Source of the DNA: Pristionchus mayeri
Lineage: Eukaryota; Nematoda; Chromadorea; Rhabditida; Neodiplogasteridae
Assembly (NCBI GenBank): GCA_036245805.1
Contig: BTRK01000001.1
Span: 30,325,087 to 30,389,086, forward strand
DNA: 64,000 nucleotides
Direction of reading: 5' to 3'
Shown here one piece after another: positions 38,301 through 50,951 of this stretch; positions within the stretch are counted from its first letter, which is position 1, and each line of letters opens with the position of its first letter. The notes under the pieces are model-generated. The model had not been told where the DNA came from, searched no databases, and saw only the letters and a program-made list of their open reading frames with translations. The translations under genes and the position numbers were made by a program.

Positions 38301-41300
38301 CAGAATCTGAAGCCGTTTTATCATCTCTAGAGGAAATGGTTGGTGAGTTTTCATTCAAAACGTACCGATGAAGCTCTGCAGATATCTCTTGGCGAGTGAG
38401 CCAAAGTCGAGCTTCGCTGTTGTCGGTTGAGGGAGATCTGAGAGCTTTGATTTTGAAACATTGAGAGGAGATGCTAACTTCGTTTGCTTCTCTTCTTAGT
38501 ATCGTTCAAATTCAAGTATCGCGGTAGGCCGATGGCATTGCGTGAAGGGAGGGAGAGAATCTGGAATCGGATTAGCGATAAGAGCTGGTCGAATAATAAA
38601 TCAAACCTTCTTCGATGACGATTCGTTCTTGGCTAGTCGAACATCAATGATACGAAGAGACATTCCCTGGTATTTTGAAATTTGATAAAAGTGGGAAAAT
38701 TTATCGATCACTTCTCCACAATTTATCGGTGAGTGCACTAATTACACCATCGAATCCGAATTTCGGAAATGTGTTAGAAGTTAGAAATTTGTAAATAATT
38801 GTAAACCTTGACTCCTTCATGATCCTCAAGCTGTACTGGGTCTCCTTGATCGTTGAGCTCTCCGAGCCCTACAGGTTTGACAGGAAGCTTGTCGTTGATG
38901 TATCGGGTCTAAAGTAACGTTTGAACTTCTCACATTAGAAAATTTTAATTACATAGTTCAATGGTCGGAACGTGACTGGTTGAATGGAACCGGTACCGAG
39001 GGCCTGAAAATATCAAGCATAAATTTAGAATTTAGGGAACTAGTTCGAATGAGAACCCTCCTGATGAGAACCAAAATACTGCTGAATAGTACTTTTTGGA
39101 TTCCGATAATACTAACAAAGGATACTTTTTGATTCGCATCTCATTCAAATCCAATCTTGTTCGAAAAATTAGCTAACAGTAACGATAATTATAGTACCTC
39201 GGTAACGATATTTGCGAGAGGATCGGCGCCACTCTTGGCGTTGATAACGCTGACAGGAAGGGGAGAGAGAGGTCGGAGGGGTTCTGAAAGAATAGCAAAT
39301 CAAAGAGTATTTCAATTTTTAAAAAAATCTTCAAAATTGAAGAGTTGCCTGAAGCCGACGAAGCGACGGGCGTTCGTCCATCGTTCGGGATAGTTCCGAG
39401 GAAGGAGACGTCCTTCTCTGTTTCTGCACCTGCTGAAAAACATTTACGTCATGAGTTCATCAGCGATTCATGTAATTTTTCCTTGGTAATGGTACACAAT
39501 CCTATGGACCCTGTCATGAGCTCTCAGTCATGAGTTGATATGAAAACCGTTTTCGAAATTTGCTTGGGAAAACTGGGGGAATTCGGAAGCATTTAGGGAA
39601 TCGAACAATGAGATCGAGGAACGATACCTCTATTCTCCCTTAGGAACTGTTCGAATGCTTCGTCAATCGTCAGATGGGTGGATCTCTTCGATCGGAAGTG
39701 TTCTCCCTCCACGATTCGCCACTGCCTCTCGCGCATTCGTCGCTCACGAAGCATCTGATGAAGAGGTTATTTTATCTAATATGTAATCTGTTCGAAGGTC
39801 ATGCAGGGCAAAAAATGATAAGGTGCAACCGCGTTACCGTCTTCCAGAGACGACTACGCTAGGTGGCTAATGACTACAAGAATATTACACACATAATTGG
39901 ACACATAATTGATTCAGCCAGAAAAAATGGGGAAATGAAGAACAAATAAACGCACTCTAAGTGTCCTCAGCTGGCTGCGAATCGGATTGTGCTGCATTCG
40001 TCGCGTCTTCAGATGGTTGTACAGCAGTTCCTGTGCTCGGGATTTCTAAAATAATTGAATAAAGATAAATGTAAAGGCACACCTTGTCTTCGCGACTGGG
40101 TTATAAGTGTTTACTACCATTCATTAATCAATTGTCATGTTATTCGTGCAGTAATCTCCTAATACTCAAATCATATGTGTCCGAAACACATCACTCATTC
40201 TTTTTAAAATAGCCTGCAGGCCTCACCTTGGGGTACGGATAGACGTGCATCCACAGTCTCTCTTGCGATTCCTTTCCGAACTGTTCCGTTTTGTACTTGC
40301 TTGGATTTTCGCCTCCTTTGTATACAGAGTACTCGACGGTGGCCATGTTGTTTCCTTCTTTGAGCGACGGATCGGCCGGTCTCATGGTTACTCGCTCCTC
40401 AGAAATCTCCTGCGAAATATACATTACTCAGGCAAATCTCATTTGGCCTCTCATTGCATTTCCTCCCGCTTCAATTTCATGGATAGAAAACTATGGAAAT
40501 TCCTAAAATATTCTTTGATTTCACTCACATTGAGAAATCCAAACCCTTGTAATCTTCCAAATTCCTTAAACGAATGTGATTGTTTCTCTAACCTTCTCAA
40601 CGGAGTACGGGATGGGCTCGTATTCCCGGATTCGAGGACGTTCCGCCATGGCGTTCGTCGCGTAGAATGACTTGATGGAAATGGTAGGTCGATGGTTGCG
40701 AGGCTCGAATGAAGGAGGAACTGGAAGTGATCTTAGATCTTTCAATAACCACTTTGACAAGGACGGGCATCTATGACTAAAGGAATCAGCTTAAGAAAAT
40801 GATTAAAGATACCTGGTTTCGGCGTGAAGAGGTCCATCAAAGGCGTTAGTTGGTAGAATGGCGAGGAGGGAGAGACGAAGGAGGCAAAGGGAGAGGGCGA
40901 GTGGCCCCGCTCAAGCTGAAATTCTTTATTTTACTCAAGTTTCTTGACAAATTGATTGATTTTTCACGAATTTTAAAGTTTTTTTTTACAATTTCCGACC
41001 TTGAGCTGCTCTAATCGCTCGAATTCCGCCTCTGCACGATCCCGTTCATCCAGAAGCCGAACCAGGCACCTGAAAATGCAAATTAATTAGTGGTAAAGTT
41101 AGTTAATTACTTAATTTGCACACCTACCGTTATCGGTAAGACGTAAATTGGAAAACAAAAGTACAGTAGTGGCCAAAATTCTATCACCTTGGTGTTTTTG
41201 AAGCATAACTTTCCTCAAACTTATCCGATCCTCACCAAATTTCGAAAATTTTTATCTTTTATTATTACCAATAGAATCATCCATACGTTGGGTGTATCGT

Positions 41301-44300
41301 GGCAGTGTACGGTAGGTCACTGAGAAATCGATATTTCGTGCAAAATCGGGTTTTCAAGTAAAATGCATGCCAAAAATCTATAAATAAATTTATCCAAATG
41401 TGAATTGGCAGGTTCGAAAGATAATCTTTCGGGCTTTCGAATGCACCTTTGGGATGAACTGTGAATCTATTTTTGGGTTGCGGTAGGTCAATTCAAAATA
41501 CAGTAGTTTTTAGTACACTTTTGGTTGTAACTTTAATTCTAAAGGAGCAATGGAGCTCAAATTTGTAGGATAACATACGCTGGTGGTCCCTATTTACAGG
41601 TACAAGTTTGGACTTGATAATAATAATTCTTTATCATGCGACAGTGCAGAGGTATAAAATAGATGTTACAGGGAAAATTAGAATCATGATAATTACGATG
41701 TCATATCTAGATGACAAAGGGAGTATAGCCGTCAGTTACAAGCGAGAGTGAATTAGAGATAATGAGAATAATCAACACTATTTATAGCTCTAGCTCTGAG
41801 CGAGAACAGTTCACTATTTCTATAGATTACAATATTATTAGGGATACGGTTCCATAAGGGCACAACTCTATTTGTGAGAAATGTGTGGTAAAAAGCAGAT
41901 ATGGAACGATGTTTACGTAACTGGAAGAGATTGGGGCGCCTAGGTCGAGGGGGGGCTAGTAGGAGAAAGGAAGGGCTTCGATTTCGCCAAAATCGTCACA
42001 TTTGGCATGCTCTCTTTTGACGAGCTGTAAGTCCTGGGAAGAACTTTTCCCGCACTCAGAAAATGAGTTGGAGATTCTACAATGAATGCCGAACAGATCT
42101 GTGAAATTTGGCACCAATTGGTCACATTTCCGCATAGAAATGATTTTTTGAATTTTTTAAAATTCGTCAAAAAAATGGTCATTTTCGTCAATTTTTGACC
42201 AAAATTACCAATTTTTGACAAATTTTACAAATTTCAAAGTATCATATCTATGAGGAAATTTGACCAATTGGTACCAAATTTCACAGGTCTGTTCGGCATT
42301 CATTGTAGAATCTCCAAATCAATTTCTGAGTGCTGGAAAAATTCTTCCCAGGACTTACAGCCCGTCAAAAGAGCGCATGCCAAATGAGACGATTTTGGCG
42401 AAATCGAAGCCAACCAAGGTCAAACTTGTGCCTGTGATTAGGGACCACCAGTGTACGTTATCCTACAAATTTGAGCTCCGTTGCTCCTTTAGAATTAAAG
42501 TTACAGCCAAAAGTGTACTAAAAAGGACTGTATATTGAATTGACCTACCGCAACCCAAAAATAGATTCACAGTTCATCCCAAAGGTGCATTCGAAAGCGC
42601 GAAAGATTCTCTTTCGAACCTGCCAATTCAGATTTGGAAACATTTATTTATAGATTTTTGGCATGCATTTTACTGGAAAACCCGATTTTGCGCGAAATAT
42701 CGATTTCTCAGTGACCTACCGTACACTGCCACGATACACCCACCGTATGGTTGATTCTATTGGTAATAATAAAAGATAAGAATTTTCGAAATTTGGTGAG
42801 GATCGGATAAGTTTGAGGAAAGTTATGCTTCAAAAACACCAAGGTGATAGAATTTTGTAATAGGGCTTTTGCGTACTGTAATAGGGCTTTTGCGGTAATT
42901 CACATCGGTCGTGTTAAGAGGTCGGTCATAACCCTTGAATTGCTAATTGCAAACCTTGCTAATTGCACGAGACTCTTGGCTCCGCTCTCGCATTGTTGGT
43001 AGACGATTCTTTCAATGGCAGGAAGGTCCGAGTAGAGAACTTTCGCTTTCGACTGAATCGAAGGGAATAAGAGTTTGGGTTTATTAGGCTTGTTTTCAGG
43101 TGACAACTTCTTCGTAATTACCCAAAAATCAAAACACTTTGGTTAGCATTGCTGTGAGGATTCGTAAATGTTAATAGCAACTATCGAGTTGGTCCATCAC
43201 GGTAAGTCTCCCTTTTATGGTCTGAAACATTTTAATATCCTCTCACGGTGTTCAACAAGTGATGGTCACAAGTGGTCACAAGTATACCCTCACAATAGTA
43301 TAGGCTTGCCAACAAAACATCGTGTTCCGTTGTTCGACCCATTCTTTGAAGAAAGCGTAAGTGCACAGGTCCGAAAGAATGTGTTTGTTTGCACGCACGT
43401 CCGGTACTAAGAATCGTCGGAACAGAACCAAAAAGTGTACCCTTCTCCACAATTTTCACATTATGTTCACTGCCAAAATGTCGAAAAACTATGGAAAGGT
43501 TTAATTTTTGGGTGGGTTCTCATCCAACCATGGCATTAGGTTGTATAAGAACTATGATGACATATCGCCTTTGATATATCAAGGAGTTTCAAATCGAGTT
43601 CCGCACTTACCTTGAGTAATGATCGGACCATGGCTGCGTGCCACATCTGCTTCAATTTCTGAGGGTTCAATTCGAAAAATTTCCGATCCTCGACGCTTTT
43701 CAATGAATCCTGAAATAAAGTAGCCTCATCTTGTATCGTGCCAGGCAATTGATCAGACGAGGGCGGTATGGTTTATTAATTTTCATTTTTTAGAGTCATG
43801 GTACAGTCATGTGTTATTTTGAGTGGAAGGTTTTTTTAGTTCATATTTCTCATGAGTTGGCATTATGGTGTATAACTTGCGCATATTAACACTGGATATA
43901 TTAGAAGATAAATAGACGAGATTCATAAAATACCTTGAGCTCAGGTTCCTGAAGCAGCAACTTCTCTTGTTCTGACAATTCCATCGGTTTTCGATCTACT
44001 CCCCAGGGAAGAGGGGCTGAATCGGACCGTGAAAGGCCTGGAATCGAGAGGTTTTCACTCTGAATGCTCCTTTCACCGTGATTTTCAATTATTGTTATTA
44101 ATAGAAATGTGATCTCCGAATGACCAGATCCGTTTCGTAATCACCCGGTGTTCATACACTGGACTTCCCGGGGGATAATCAGGGTGAAAAAGCGAGTATT
44201 GCGGGGCACAAGGGAAAATAACCAGTATCGGCTGACCACCCTGCCCCCTGTCGAAAGGATTATGACACACTCGTTACGCCCGTCGAAAAATAGTGCATCG

Positions 44301-44680
44301 CTTGCGTGAGAACCAGAATCGGGATTGAAGGGGAAATTTTTGAGCGATAGGTTTGTGGTAACCAGATTACGGCCAAGCTGGGTAACTGAAGAACGATTCA
44401 CTGATAAAATATTAAAAGGAAACTTCTCTGTGATTCATTCAACGGGTTCGAGACTGGTTGCACTCCCGCTCCTCTTTATACACTACTTTTTCCCTAGGTA
44501 TAAAACCTAGGTATAACTGTTCTGGGCCATTTGTGGTAAGACATTATCAACTGTTCATATCTCGTTGCGCTTTCGTGCGGCGATAAAGTATTTAATTTAT
44601 AAAAATAATTTATAAAAAAATAAGAACTCACCAACTACCGTCGCCAGCATGACAGCGACGATTCTCCATTGTGTTATCAT
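32353..44680 (-). CDS. MLT-10-family (DUF644) moulting-cycle protein with LSP repeats
   Basis: Secreted protein of the nematode MLT-10 family, linked in C. elegans to cuticle moulting. 41 exons on -, 3384 nt, 1127 aa; high ends of exons: 44680, 44037, 43709, 43052, 41069, 40915, 40720, 40409, 40045, 39754, 39432, 39283, 39003, 38908, 38666, 38560, 38437, 38241, 38107, 37767, 37477, 37288, 37050, 36821, 36716, 36535, 36351, 36086, 35909, 35592, 35219, 34940, 34513, 34374, 34255, 33918, 33582, 33449, 32783, 32659, 32432. Exon 1 is a signal peptide (MITQWRIVAVMLATVVG). Residues ~555-777 resemble the DUF644 core (WSVLSPKLFSLFP, ILSPNLLSFHKDGLFSIPDI, ARKTYSPEQLKQIEKRGYAF). Residues ~895-1080 carry the P-x2-L-(S/T)-P type repeats (ILSPEAF, VLTPHFLEPRILSP, LVLSPNILSPRI). 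The tail is His-rich (HGHGSHDHGHGEHSSHDEH), a possible metal-binding end. Exon 11 has a GC donor (39347-39348). The acceptors at 36086 and 37477 and possible extra exons near 34.6 and 35.8 kb are the least certain parts. Confidence 0.82.
33609..33726. repeat. Hairpin element in MLT-10-like gene intron, family H4
   Basis: Outer arms agggttcgcaattcgatgtc and gacttcgaattgccaacctt are complementary with few mismatches. The AGGGTT ends resemble the 55506-55625 element. Confidence 0.6.
41174..42857. repeat. Foldback element FB2 (~1.7 kb) filling an MLT-10-like gene intron
   Basis: The left arm from 41174 (caaaattctatcaccttggt) pairs with the right arm ending at 42857. Pairing can be followed for ~430 bp, including gataatctttcgggctttcg against a related right-arm string. 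A second, inner inverted pair sits at about 41980-42130 and 42270-42420 (agatctgtgaaatttggtac-type strings). The element takes up almost all of the intron 41070-42954. No protein is encoded. Confidence 0.85.
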
Positions 44681-45162
44681 TCTGATCGAGCTACTGACCT
44701 TCGGGGATGAAACCGCATTCTGCATTGGATATTTCTGACATATGATTGGATTTTTGCGTTTTTTTATAGTGCACCTTCCCCACACACCCTTTCCTCAATC
44801 AGAGTTCGTCCTCAGTGTAAGGAGAGGAGAAGTAAAACTTTCTGTACTATAACACACTCATACAAAATACATTCCTCTACACTGGCAGGCGAAAAATCAC
44901 TGCGAGTCGAATGGCCTATGCTATTGCATATAATCAGCCAGGTTAGGCTTACGCCAAACCAGCATCCCTTTGTTGTCACGGACCACTTTCACTATTGAAC
45001 AACACCGGCATTATTTACGGTTAGGAACGGATTGACATGAACAGGTCAGGGTTGACTCAGTGAAAATCGCATTGAAATAGATCATGTTAGCTAAATTTCA
45101 ATAATCTTTCGAAACAGATGTTACTTCTCCAATGTGAAATAGTTAAAATTTTGAATGGAAAG

Positions 45163-45254
45163 ACGGCATAGGTCGGATGAGAACTATGACGTCATGCCGC
45201 TTTTGATATAGCAAAGGCAGCATGACATCATAATTCTCATCCGACCTAGTGCCG
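45163..45254. repeat. Short hairpin element, family H2 (best copy)
   Basis: Arms cggcataggtcggatgagaa and ttctcatccgacctagtgcc pair nearly perfectly, and the centre has tgacgtcatgccgcttttga. A related half copy is at about 43532-43580 inside an intron of the MLT-10-like gene, and a diverged copy at 12629. Confidence 0.8.
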
Positions 45255-47677
45255 GAATGACCTACCGATGGCTTTCTGGACAGGGCAGAGAGGAGGATGG
45301 CCGGGCTAGTGAAAGGTGCCCGAATGTCGCCTAGAATTTGGCAGATGCGAGCGGGCACTTAGATGATGGCACTGAGAGAGACTGCCTGGCAACGAGAAAA
45401 TGAACGGGGGGGGGGAGGGGAGGAGGAGACTGGAGTACGAGAAATAATACCACGGTTTGCTCATTTTCTCAACAGGTGGAATAGCGTGAGCGTTCATAGA
45501 ATGAACAACACGGTATAGTCTTGCGACCTCTAGTTCACGTTCACGATTAGAAATTTGAGAAATGGTCTTCTCATTTTACTCGCTTTCTCACAGCTCCAAC
45601 CGGAGATCACTAGTGTAAAACGATGAGAAGATTACTCGAAATTCAAAATCCAGCGGCGGATTTCACGGGAACAACAAGCCTATGAAAGGGAAAGTGCTGG
45701 TTTCCGAGTACAGTTATGAGAGAAAGTAGGCTAGCGAGTGCGTTGCACCTATTCGAGGTACGAAGAAACATTCTCGGTCTCAAAGTGCGCAGATAAGGCG
45801 ACAAATGGTCCTTGTCAACGCAGGTCCGGGCAGTAATGGGGTGAAAGTTAGCAAACAGGAGAAAAGTCGTGTCATGCTGATAGCCAAACGTGATTCGAGA
45901 TTCGAGCTGTTTGCCCATTTGCCGGATGTGGAGATCGAAAAGAGAGAAAGTGATGCGATTGGGGCTTCTCTCGTACGTTTTCTGTCCGACTGGAGGACCT
46001 TTCCCCCTAATGAGGGCCTTACGGGCCATTAGGCGATCTCACGTTCTACGCTCGCGGAAGCGGGACTAATATGGAAAGTCCTCTCGGAGACGGCTGAAGA
46101 ACCGATGAAATCGAGCAGAAACTGGTCACCTTCGACTTTTGAAGATATTTTCTTGCGATTGATTGTCAATGGGCCAACAAATGTGGAAAATACGGTAATT
46201 TCCACCCCCTTTCTGTTGTGGGGTCAGTGAGTTGGAAAACAATGCGTGATTTGGGGGCATAATGGCTGTGCAAAGTGATCACTCTGCTTACAGGACATGA
46301 GTAGTGTTCGACATTCGGTTAACAACATCGTTTTTCTATTGAATTGTCGAAAATCAGTTGATAGCCAGTATATAGTTCTGGGAGCACCCTCGTCACTTAG
46401 CGAGAGCACAGGCGTTTATCACGATTACTCGAGCGGTAAGGCGAAAGTGAGTGCTGCCCGAGGGGTTAAAAGAGGATAAAGGGAGAGGGGAGGGTAGACA
46501 GTAATTGCACCGGTGATACCGCGCACCTGTAGAGTGGGGGTGGGGCGAAAATGGTCGATGAAGAAGGAAAACTCGGAACTTCTCTGACAGTTGTGAGTTT
46601 TGCATTTTCAGAAAGAGTCTCACTCTCATTCATCGATAAAGAAGAGAGAGTGATGGAAATTCGATGTAGCCATGAGCAGATAATGGCAAGCAGGTCACAC
46701 TCATTTTCTAATTGTTAAGGAAAATGAGTATGGCTTGCTTGCATTTATAAATTACTATTGATAGGAAGTCCAAATATATTCGGATTTCTTATCAATTCGT
46801 AAATACTGCATAATGACGATCAAATGGAAGACAAGGAAAAATGGCCGGTCTAGACTTCTAGATATTCTACAGAAAAACGCTTCTAAAGATCTCAAAGGTC
46901 TTGAAACGAACGCTAAATGTATAGTGAGGAATGAGGAAAGACGGAAATGCAAGCCTATAATCATCAAAAGTTCGGGGAAAGGCCGGGCTTCCACTCGGAC
47001 GCTTCGGTCTAGAGCGAAGGTCCGGGGGGGGGGGGGCGCCACCTTTCCACCCGAGCGACACTGGAAGGTATCTGCCTCGCACGCCCATACTAGAGAGTAT
47101 TCCAGGGATAATCTGACGAGAGGGAGCCAAAAAGGGCTGAAAAGGAGAGAAAGGCGCTGTAGGCAGATAGATAGACACCCATAACTAGTCTGTTACATGA
47201 GCGAGGGAGAGGGTGGGTGGGGAGAGGGGGACAAGGGCCGAATTGCGATAAGGGGATTGCGAACAGTGGCTCGGGAGCCGCCTGCTTTATAGGCATTGGG
47301 AACCGAGCCGAGGCAGAGCTCCGCTTTGGACGAGATTTTATGGAAACGGGCACTGATAATCTGCGGGGTGGACCGCGCAAATCTTCAAAAAAAGAAGAAG
47401 AAGAGCTCTCGATACGATACGAGCGTTTTCAGAGATCACACTAGAGTGAAGTTTCGCAGCTGTCGATGAGCACGTGGTTTTATGCGTTTTGAAAGGTTAT
47501 CCGAAGGAAACTTTGATGAATTGATATTTTACATGAGGTGATCGCAAAATCCCGAATATACGTATGGTGTGCTCAGAAAGCGATTGAGAATCGCAAAAAA
47601 CGGAAAAGAAAGTCCTCTCTCTCTCGACCTGTGAGTGAGTTCGAGAAATGAGCATAGTGGCTCATCTGACTATAACA

Positions 47678-48630
47678 CGCGTTTCACGAGTCAGTGGATG
47701 AAAAACTGACCCTCCGGGTCAGCTCCCAGATGAGCTAGAAAGATGGCTCAGGTCTCAAAATGAGCGGAAAAAATATGCTGAGAAATTTTTCTATTGGCAC
47801 CGATTTTTTGCAATTTTTGATCAAACAAGGCGAACCTCGTGTTTTCAAACAAAATCGAAAATTTCATGATGTCATATTTGAGTAATTATCGCTCGTGGAT
47901 ATCTTTTCTTTTCGTTTTCAATGTTTTCTGACCTATTCATTCCGATTTCCATTGAAAAAACCGAAGATTTCGATACTTCACAAAATCACATTTTTCACGA
48001 AATTTATCAGATTTCATGATTTTATGAAGTATTGAAATCTTCGTTTTTTCAATGGAAATCGGAATGAATAGGTCAGAAAACTTTGAAAACGGAAAGAAAA
48101 GATATCCACGAGCGATAATTACTCAAATATGACATTATGAAATTTTCGATTTTGCTTGAAAACACGAGGTTCGCCATGTTTGATCAAAAATTGCAAAAAA
48201 AACCATCTTCAAATTCAGTTTTCATATTTTTATATCATACATACCAACTTTATCTTTCATATTCTGCGTTGAAAATTTGCTACGCTCTGCAGCATTGTAG
48301 GGAAAATAATTTATTTCAGATGCAAAAAGTAGTTTTTATTTTTTATCATTTTCGGTTCTGGGCCGATCCTCTCGGTGTCAACAGAAAAATTTCTCAGCAC
48401 ATTTTTTCGCTCATTTTGAGACCTATGCCACCTTTCTAGCTCATCTGGGAGCTGATTTACAGCAGAGCCAGGTGCAAATCCGGAAAATTCCTAAATGCCG
48501 GCTCTGGTACCAATGACTTATATTTTTCAAAATCTTCACTCTAGGGTATTCTACCACTATAATATAAGGCAAATCGGAGACAATTTTTTTGAAAATGTTC
48601 CCGCATACCTCCACTGACTCGTGAAACGCG
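47678..48630. repeat. Foldback element FB3 (~950 bp)
   Basis: The ends cgcgtttcacgagtcagtgg (47678) and ccactgactcgtgaaacgcg (48611-48630) are exact complements. Much of the inside mirrors itself around ~48000 (for example tcggaatgaataggtcagaa against ttctgacctattcattccga). A ~200 bp insertion at about 48200-48370 breaks the right arm. Confidence 0.88.
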
Positions 48631-49020
48631 TGATCAGGGTACATTATGAGCAGCGTCGAATGTGTGTAAGACTCATATTTTATAGTCGATGAGGATATCC
48701 GAGTCTACTCGCGAGGTTTTATGCTGAAAACGGTCACGGTAAATCTTCGATTGAGCGGTATTTCGTAAATCTTCAAAAAAAGTCCAAAAAATTGGGTCGC
48801 TTACAGAGATCGAAGTAGCACAAGTGAAGGGAAACTAGAGAGAATGCAATTTTATTTTTCTTCCATCGCGCTTCGGGCTCGACCTTTTAGCTTATTATCA
48901 GGGACGCTACGTCACTTATTAGATAATCAGGGATTGTAAAAAGGATTAAGAACAAATGCACAGAATCGATCGTTTATCAACCTAAACGAGTAGACTGTCT
49001 CCGAGTTCTCGGTAAGTGCT

Positions 49021-49080
49021 TTAGAGTTCTATTTCTACGGGTATTCGCCGTACTATTATGCATGGAATCACGCAGCTCAT
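49021..49080 (-). pseudogene. Gene Q, copy 1: truncated 5' end
   Basis: Reads MSCVIPCIIVRRIPVEIEL then stop, 19 residues. Gene Q copy 2 starts MSCVTQRSVIRRIPVDI at the same distance from its partner gene P, so this is the same start but cut off. Nothing recognisable of the Q body follows towards 48640. Confidence 0.55.
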
Positions 49081-49425
49081 CTTTTTCGAATGTGTGTAAG
49101 GCGAGTTCTCTACGTGTTTTGGGTGACTGGTCAACCTTGCCTTCTCCGCCAGCTCTAAAATGGAAAAAGTATTGATATTTTTTAGTTTTCTTTGGTTTTC
49201 ATTTTCAAACATATGTTTCCGCCCTCAAGAGAATTTTTCAATCCACATTAATCATAATGATGACCCACCGAACTAGTACGGTACTTGCCCAGAGGGTGTT
49301 CTCATTGCACTCTATTCAAAGGAGCACCGCCCCTGGGCAATTGACGCGCAGACTGGATGCTTCCGATCTCACTAATTCTTGAATCAGGCATACACTAATC
49401 AGTTTTCTCCCATCTTCCGTCGACT
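49081..49425. promoter_or_regulatory. Shared P/Q intergenic promoter, copy 1
   Basis: The start codons of Q1 (-) and P1 (+) face away from each other across 345 bp. The P-proximal half is strongly conserved with copy 2 (50952-51223): both contain cccctgggcaattgacgcg, ctggatgcttccgatct and catacactaatcagt before the ATG. Conservation beyond the coding exons suggests a retained bidirectional or P promoter. Confidence 0.55.
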
Positions 49426-50203
49426 ATGGCTGCTCAGATCGATCAGGTATATTTTTCTTTATTTTATATTTAATTTTGTATTCAACATATTCCGAGTATT
49501 GAACATAAAATTAACAGGATTCTGATATCGAGCAATCGTCCATAACCGCCCACACCAAAGAAAAAGTCGTCGAAGAAGATCAGAAGACGTTGAAAGAGTT
49601 CGCTGAAGAGGAAGAAGACGACCTCAAAGCCGATGTTGGGATACATAGTGAGCAGGTATTCCATTTACTATTTCCTAATAGTTCTTATTTTTATGAGCCA
49701 ACAATTTCCGGGTAGGGAGAGACGACAAGAGTAGATTATGCAATATTTTTAGCTCGTTCGAGCATGTCGAGTGCGAATGTTCTAACACATATGAGCTATA
49801 AAACACCTTTTTGAATTTCACAACCTGATTTCTTTCATCTGTCTCTTCATCTGTCTCTTCGGAGTATGGCCCTTTCCATAATTCAATGCCTAACTACAGG
49901 ACTCTCCTCGCCCTAAGATGCGTGGCTCTAATCGTCTCCAGAAGTACTTCACTCGCAGACGCACATGGACTGAGAGATTCCAGGTTGGAATAAGAATATT
50001 GGAAAGATAAGAATTTCGAAACAATTTAACTCGAAATCAATCAAATTCCTGCATCTTCAACAATATCGACTTTCAAGGACTGGTTCAGTTGAACAAATGG
50101 AATGCTAATTCAATAAATTTAATCGTCTAAAAACCCTTTCCAGGACTGTTTCAGCTGCCTCCGTACGATCAAGGATGAACCTTGTCAATGGCCTCAACAT
50201 TAA
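49426..50203 (+). CDS. Gene P, copy 1: small acidic/basic protein, unknown
   Basis: Four exons: 49426-49446, 49518-49655, 49900-49983, 50144-50203 (100 aa). I do not recognise the family. Exon 2 encodes a strongly acidic helix-forming stretch (EEDQKTLKEFAEEEEDDLKA); exon 3 is basic (RLQKYFTRRRTWTERFQ); exon 4 has a CFSCLRTIKDE end. No signal peptide or membrane segment. Compared with copy 2, exon 4 has lost about 90 bp that held the C-terminal acidic tail and the original stop, and now reads into former 3' UTR for CQWPQH before a new stop. The charge pattern would fit a small nuclear or nucleic-acid-associated protein; this is only a guess. Confidence 0.6.
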
Positions 50204-50555
50204 CAATTTGGCTTTCGATGTAAATTTTGAAGCCGTTGATAAAATGTAATGCCAATGAAAAAATGTTTGGTTGAATTAAACGGCTAACTATGCCATCTAA
50301 TAGGGTTGTAAGATGGTGAGGAAGGGAAGAGAGTCCGTAATGTTTTAATAGCTAAAAATATCGATGTGGTTGCGCCCCCACTGAGTCCTATGTTTTAAAA
50401 TTGCACCTCTTGCAATTATTTGAGCTAACATTCAGCTTTTCTCTGTACAATACATTGCTCTATTTTTATGCAAAAGACATGAATATGTATTGTACCGTTG
50501 TTCTCCGATTAAAAAAGAACAAGCACAAATCGAGGCGTCAATATATTTATCGAGA

Positions 50556-50951
50556 TTAATCACTTAGAGCGTATTCGTCAGGGTCAGTTACAGATACATA
50601 GAGCGGATTGGACAAATGCATTCCAACAAAATATACATTAGGAAAACGTTCGCCAGCGTCTGCAACAAACGTTTTCTCATTGAATAAATTGCTTTTCATA
50701 GGTGTGTTCGCCACAAAGTATGGAAGGTTCTCCGAATTAATAAATTGTGGTAAAAGTTCGCATCTGAATGTAACGAGTTCCGAATAGGCAATCTCAGCAT
50801 CTTCGACAGTTGAATAATTTTGCTCTCTAACCACATGCCATAATAATAAGACCCTGTAGTTGAGGTATTCCTTCGAAATTCGCTCGGCAGTGGTACGCTT
50901 TATATCTACGGGGATTCGCCTAATGACTGATCTTTGAGTCACGCAGCTCAT
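50556..50951 (-). CDS. Gene Q, copy 2: uncharacterised, internally deleted
   Basis: Single open frame of 131 aa starting MSCVTQRSVIRRIPVDIKRT and joining directly to the C-terminal part shared with copy 3 (from about ISKEYLNYRVLLLWH to YALSD). Copy 3 has extra residues before ISKEYLNYR where copy 2 has the MSCV start, so copy 2 looks like a fusion of the Q start with its 3' part after an internal deletion. I recognise no domain. Identity with copy 3 is high over the last ~110 residues, with mostly conservative changes, which suggests recent constraint or recent duplication. Confidence 0.5.
   Translation of the reverse strand: MSCVTQRSVIRRIPVDIKRTTAERISKEYLNYRVLLLWHVVREQNYSTVEDAEIAYSELVTFRCELLPQFINSENLPYFVANTPMKSNLFNEKTFVADAGERFPNVYFVGMHLSNPLYVSVTDPDEYALSD

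Larger units (their letters stand above)
44681..49020. other. Gene-free stretch upstream of the MLT-10-like gene
   Basis: I see no supported gene. It holds the H2 hairpin at 45163-45254, an H1-like hairpin around 45555-45635, G tracts near 45407 and 47024, and foldback element FB3. Open frames of 100-130 codons at 45643-46029 and 46813-47184 overlap open frames on other strands and carry no motif. The first few hundred bases should include the MLT-10-like promoter. Confidence 0.5.

Noticed and set aside
45643..47184. Open frames of 120-130 codons near 45.6-46.0 kb (-) and 46.8-47.2 kb (+)
   Set aside because: They overlap open frames on other strands, have no motifs and sit in sequence with hairpins and G tracts.
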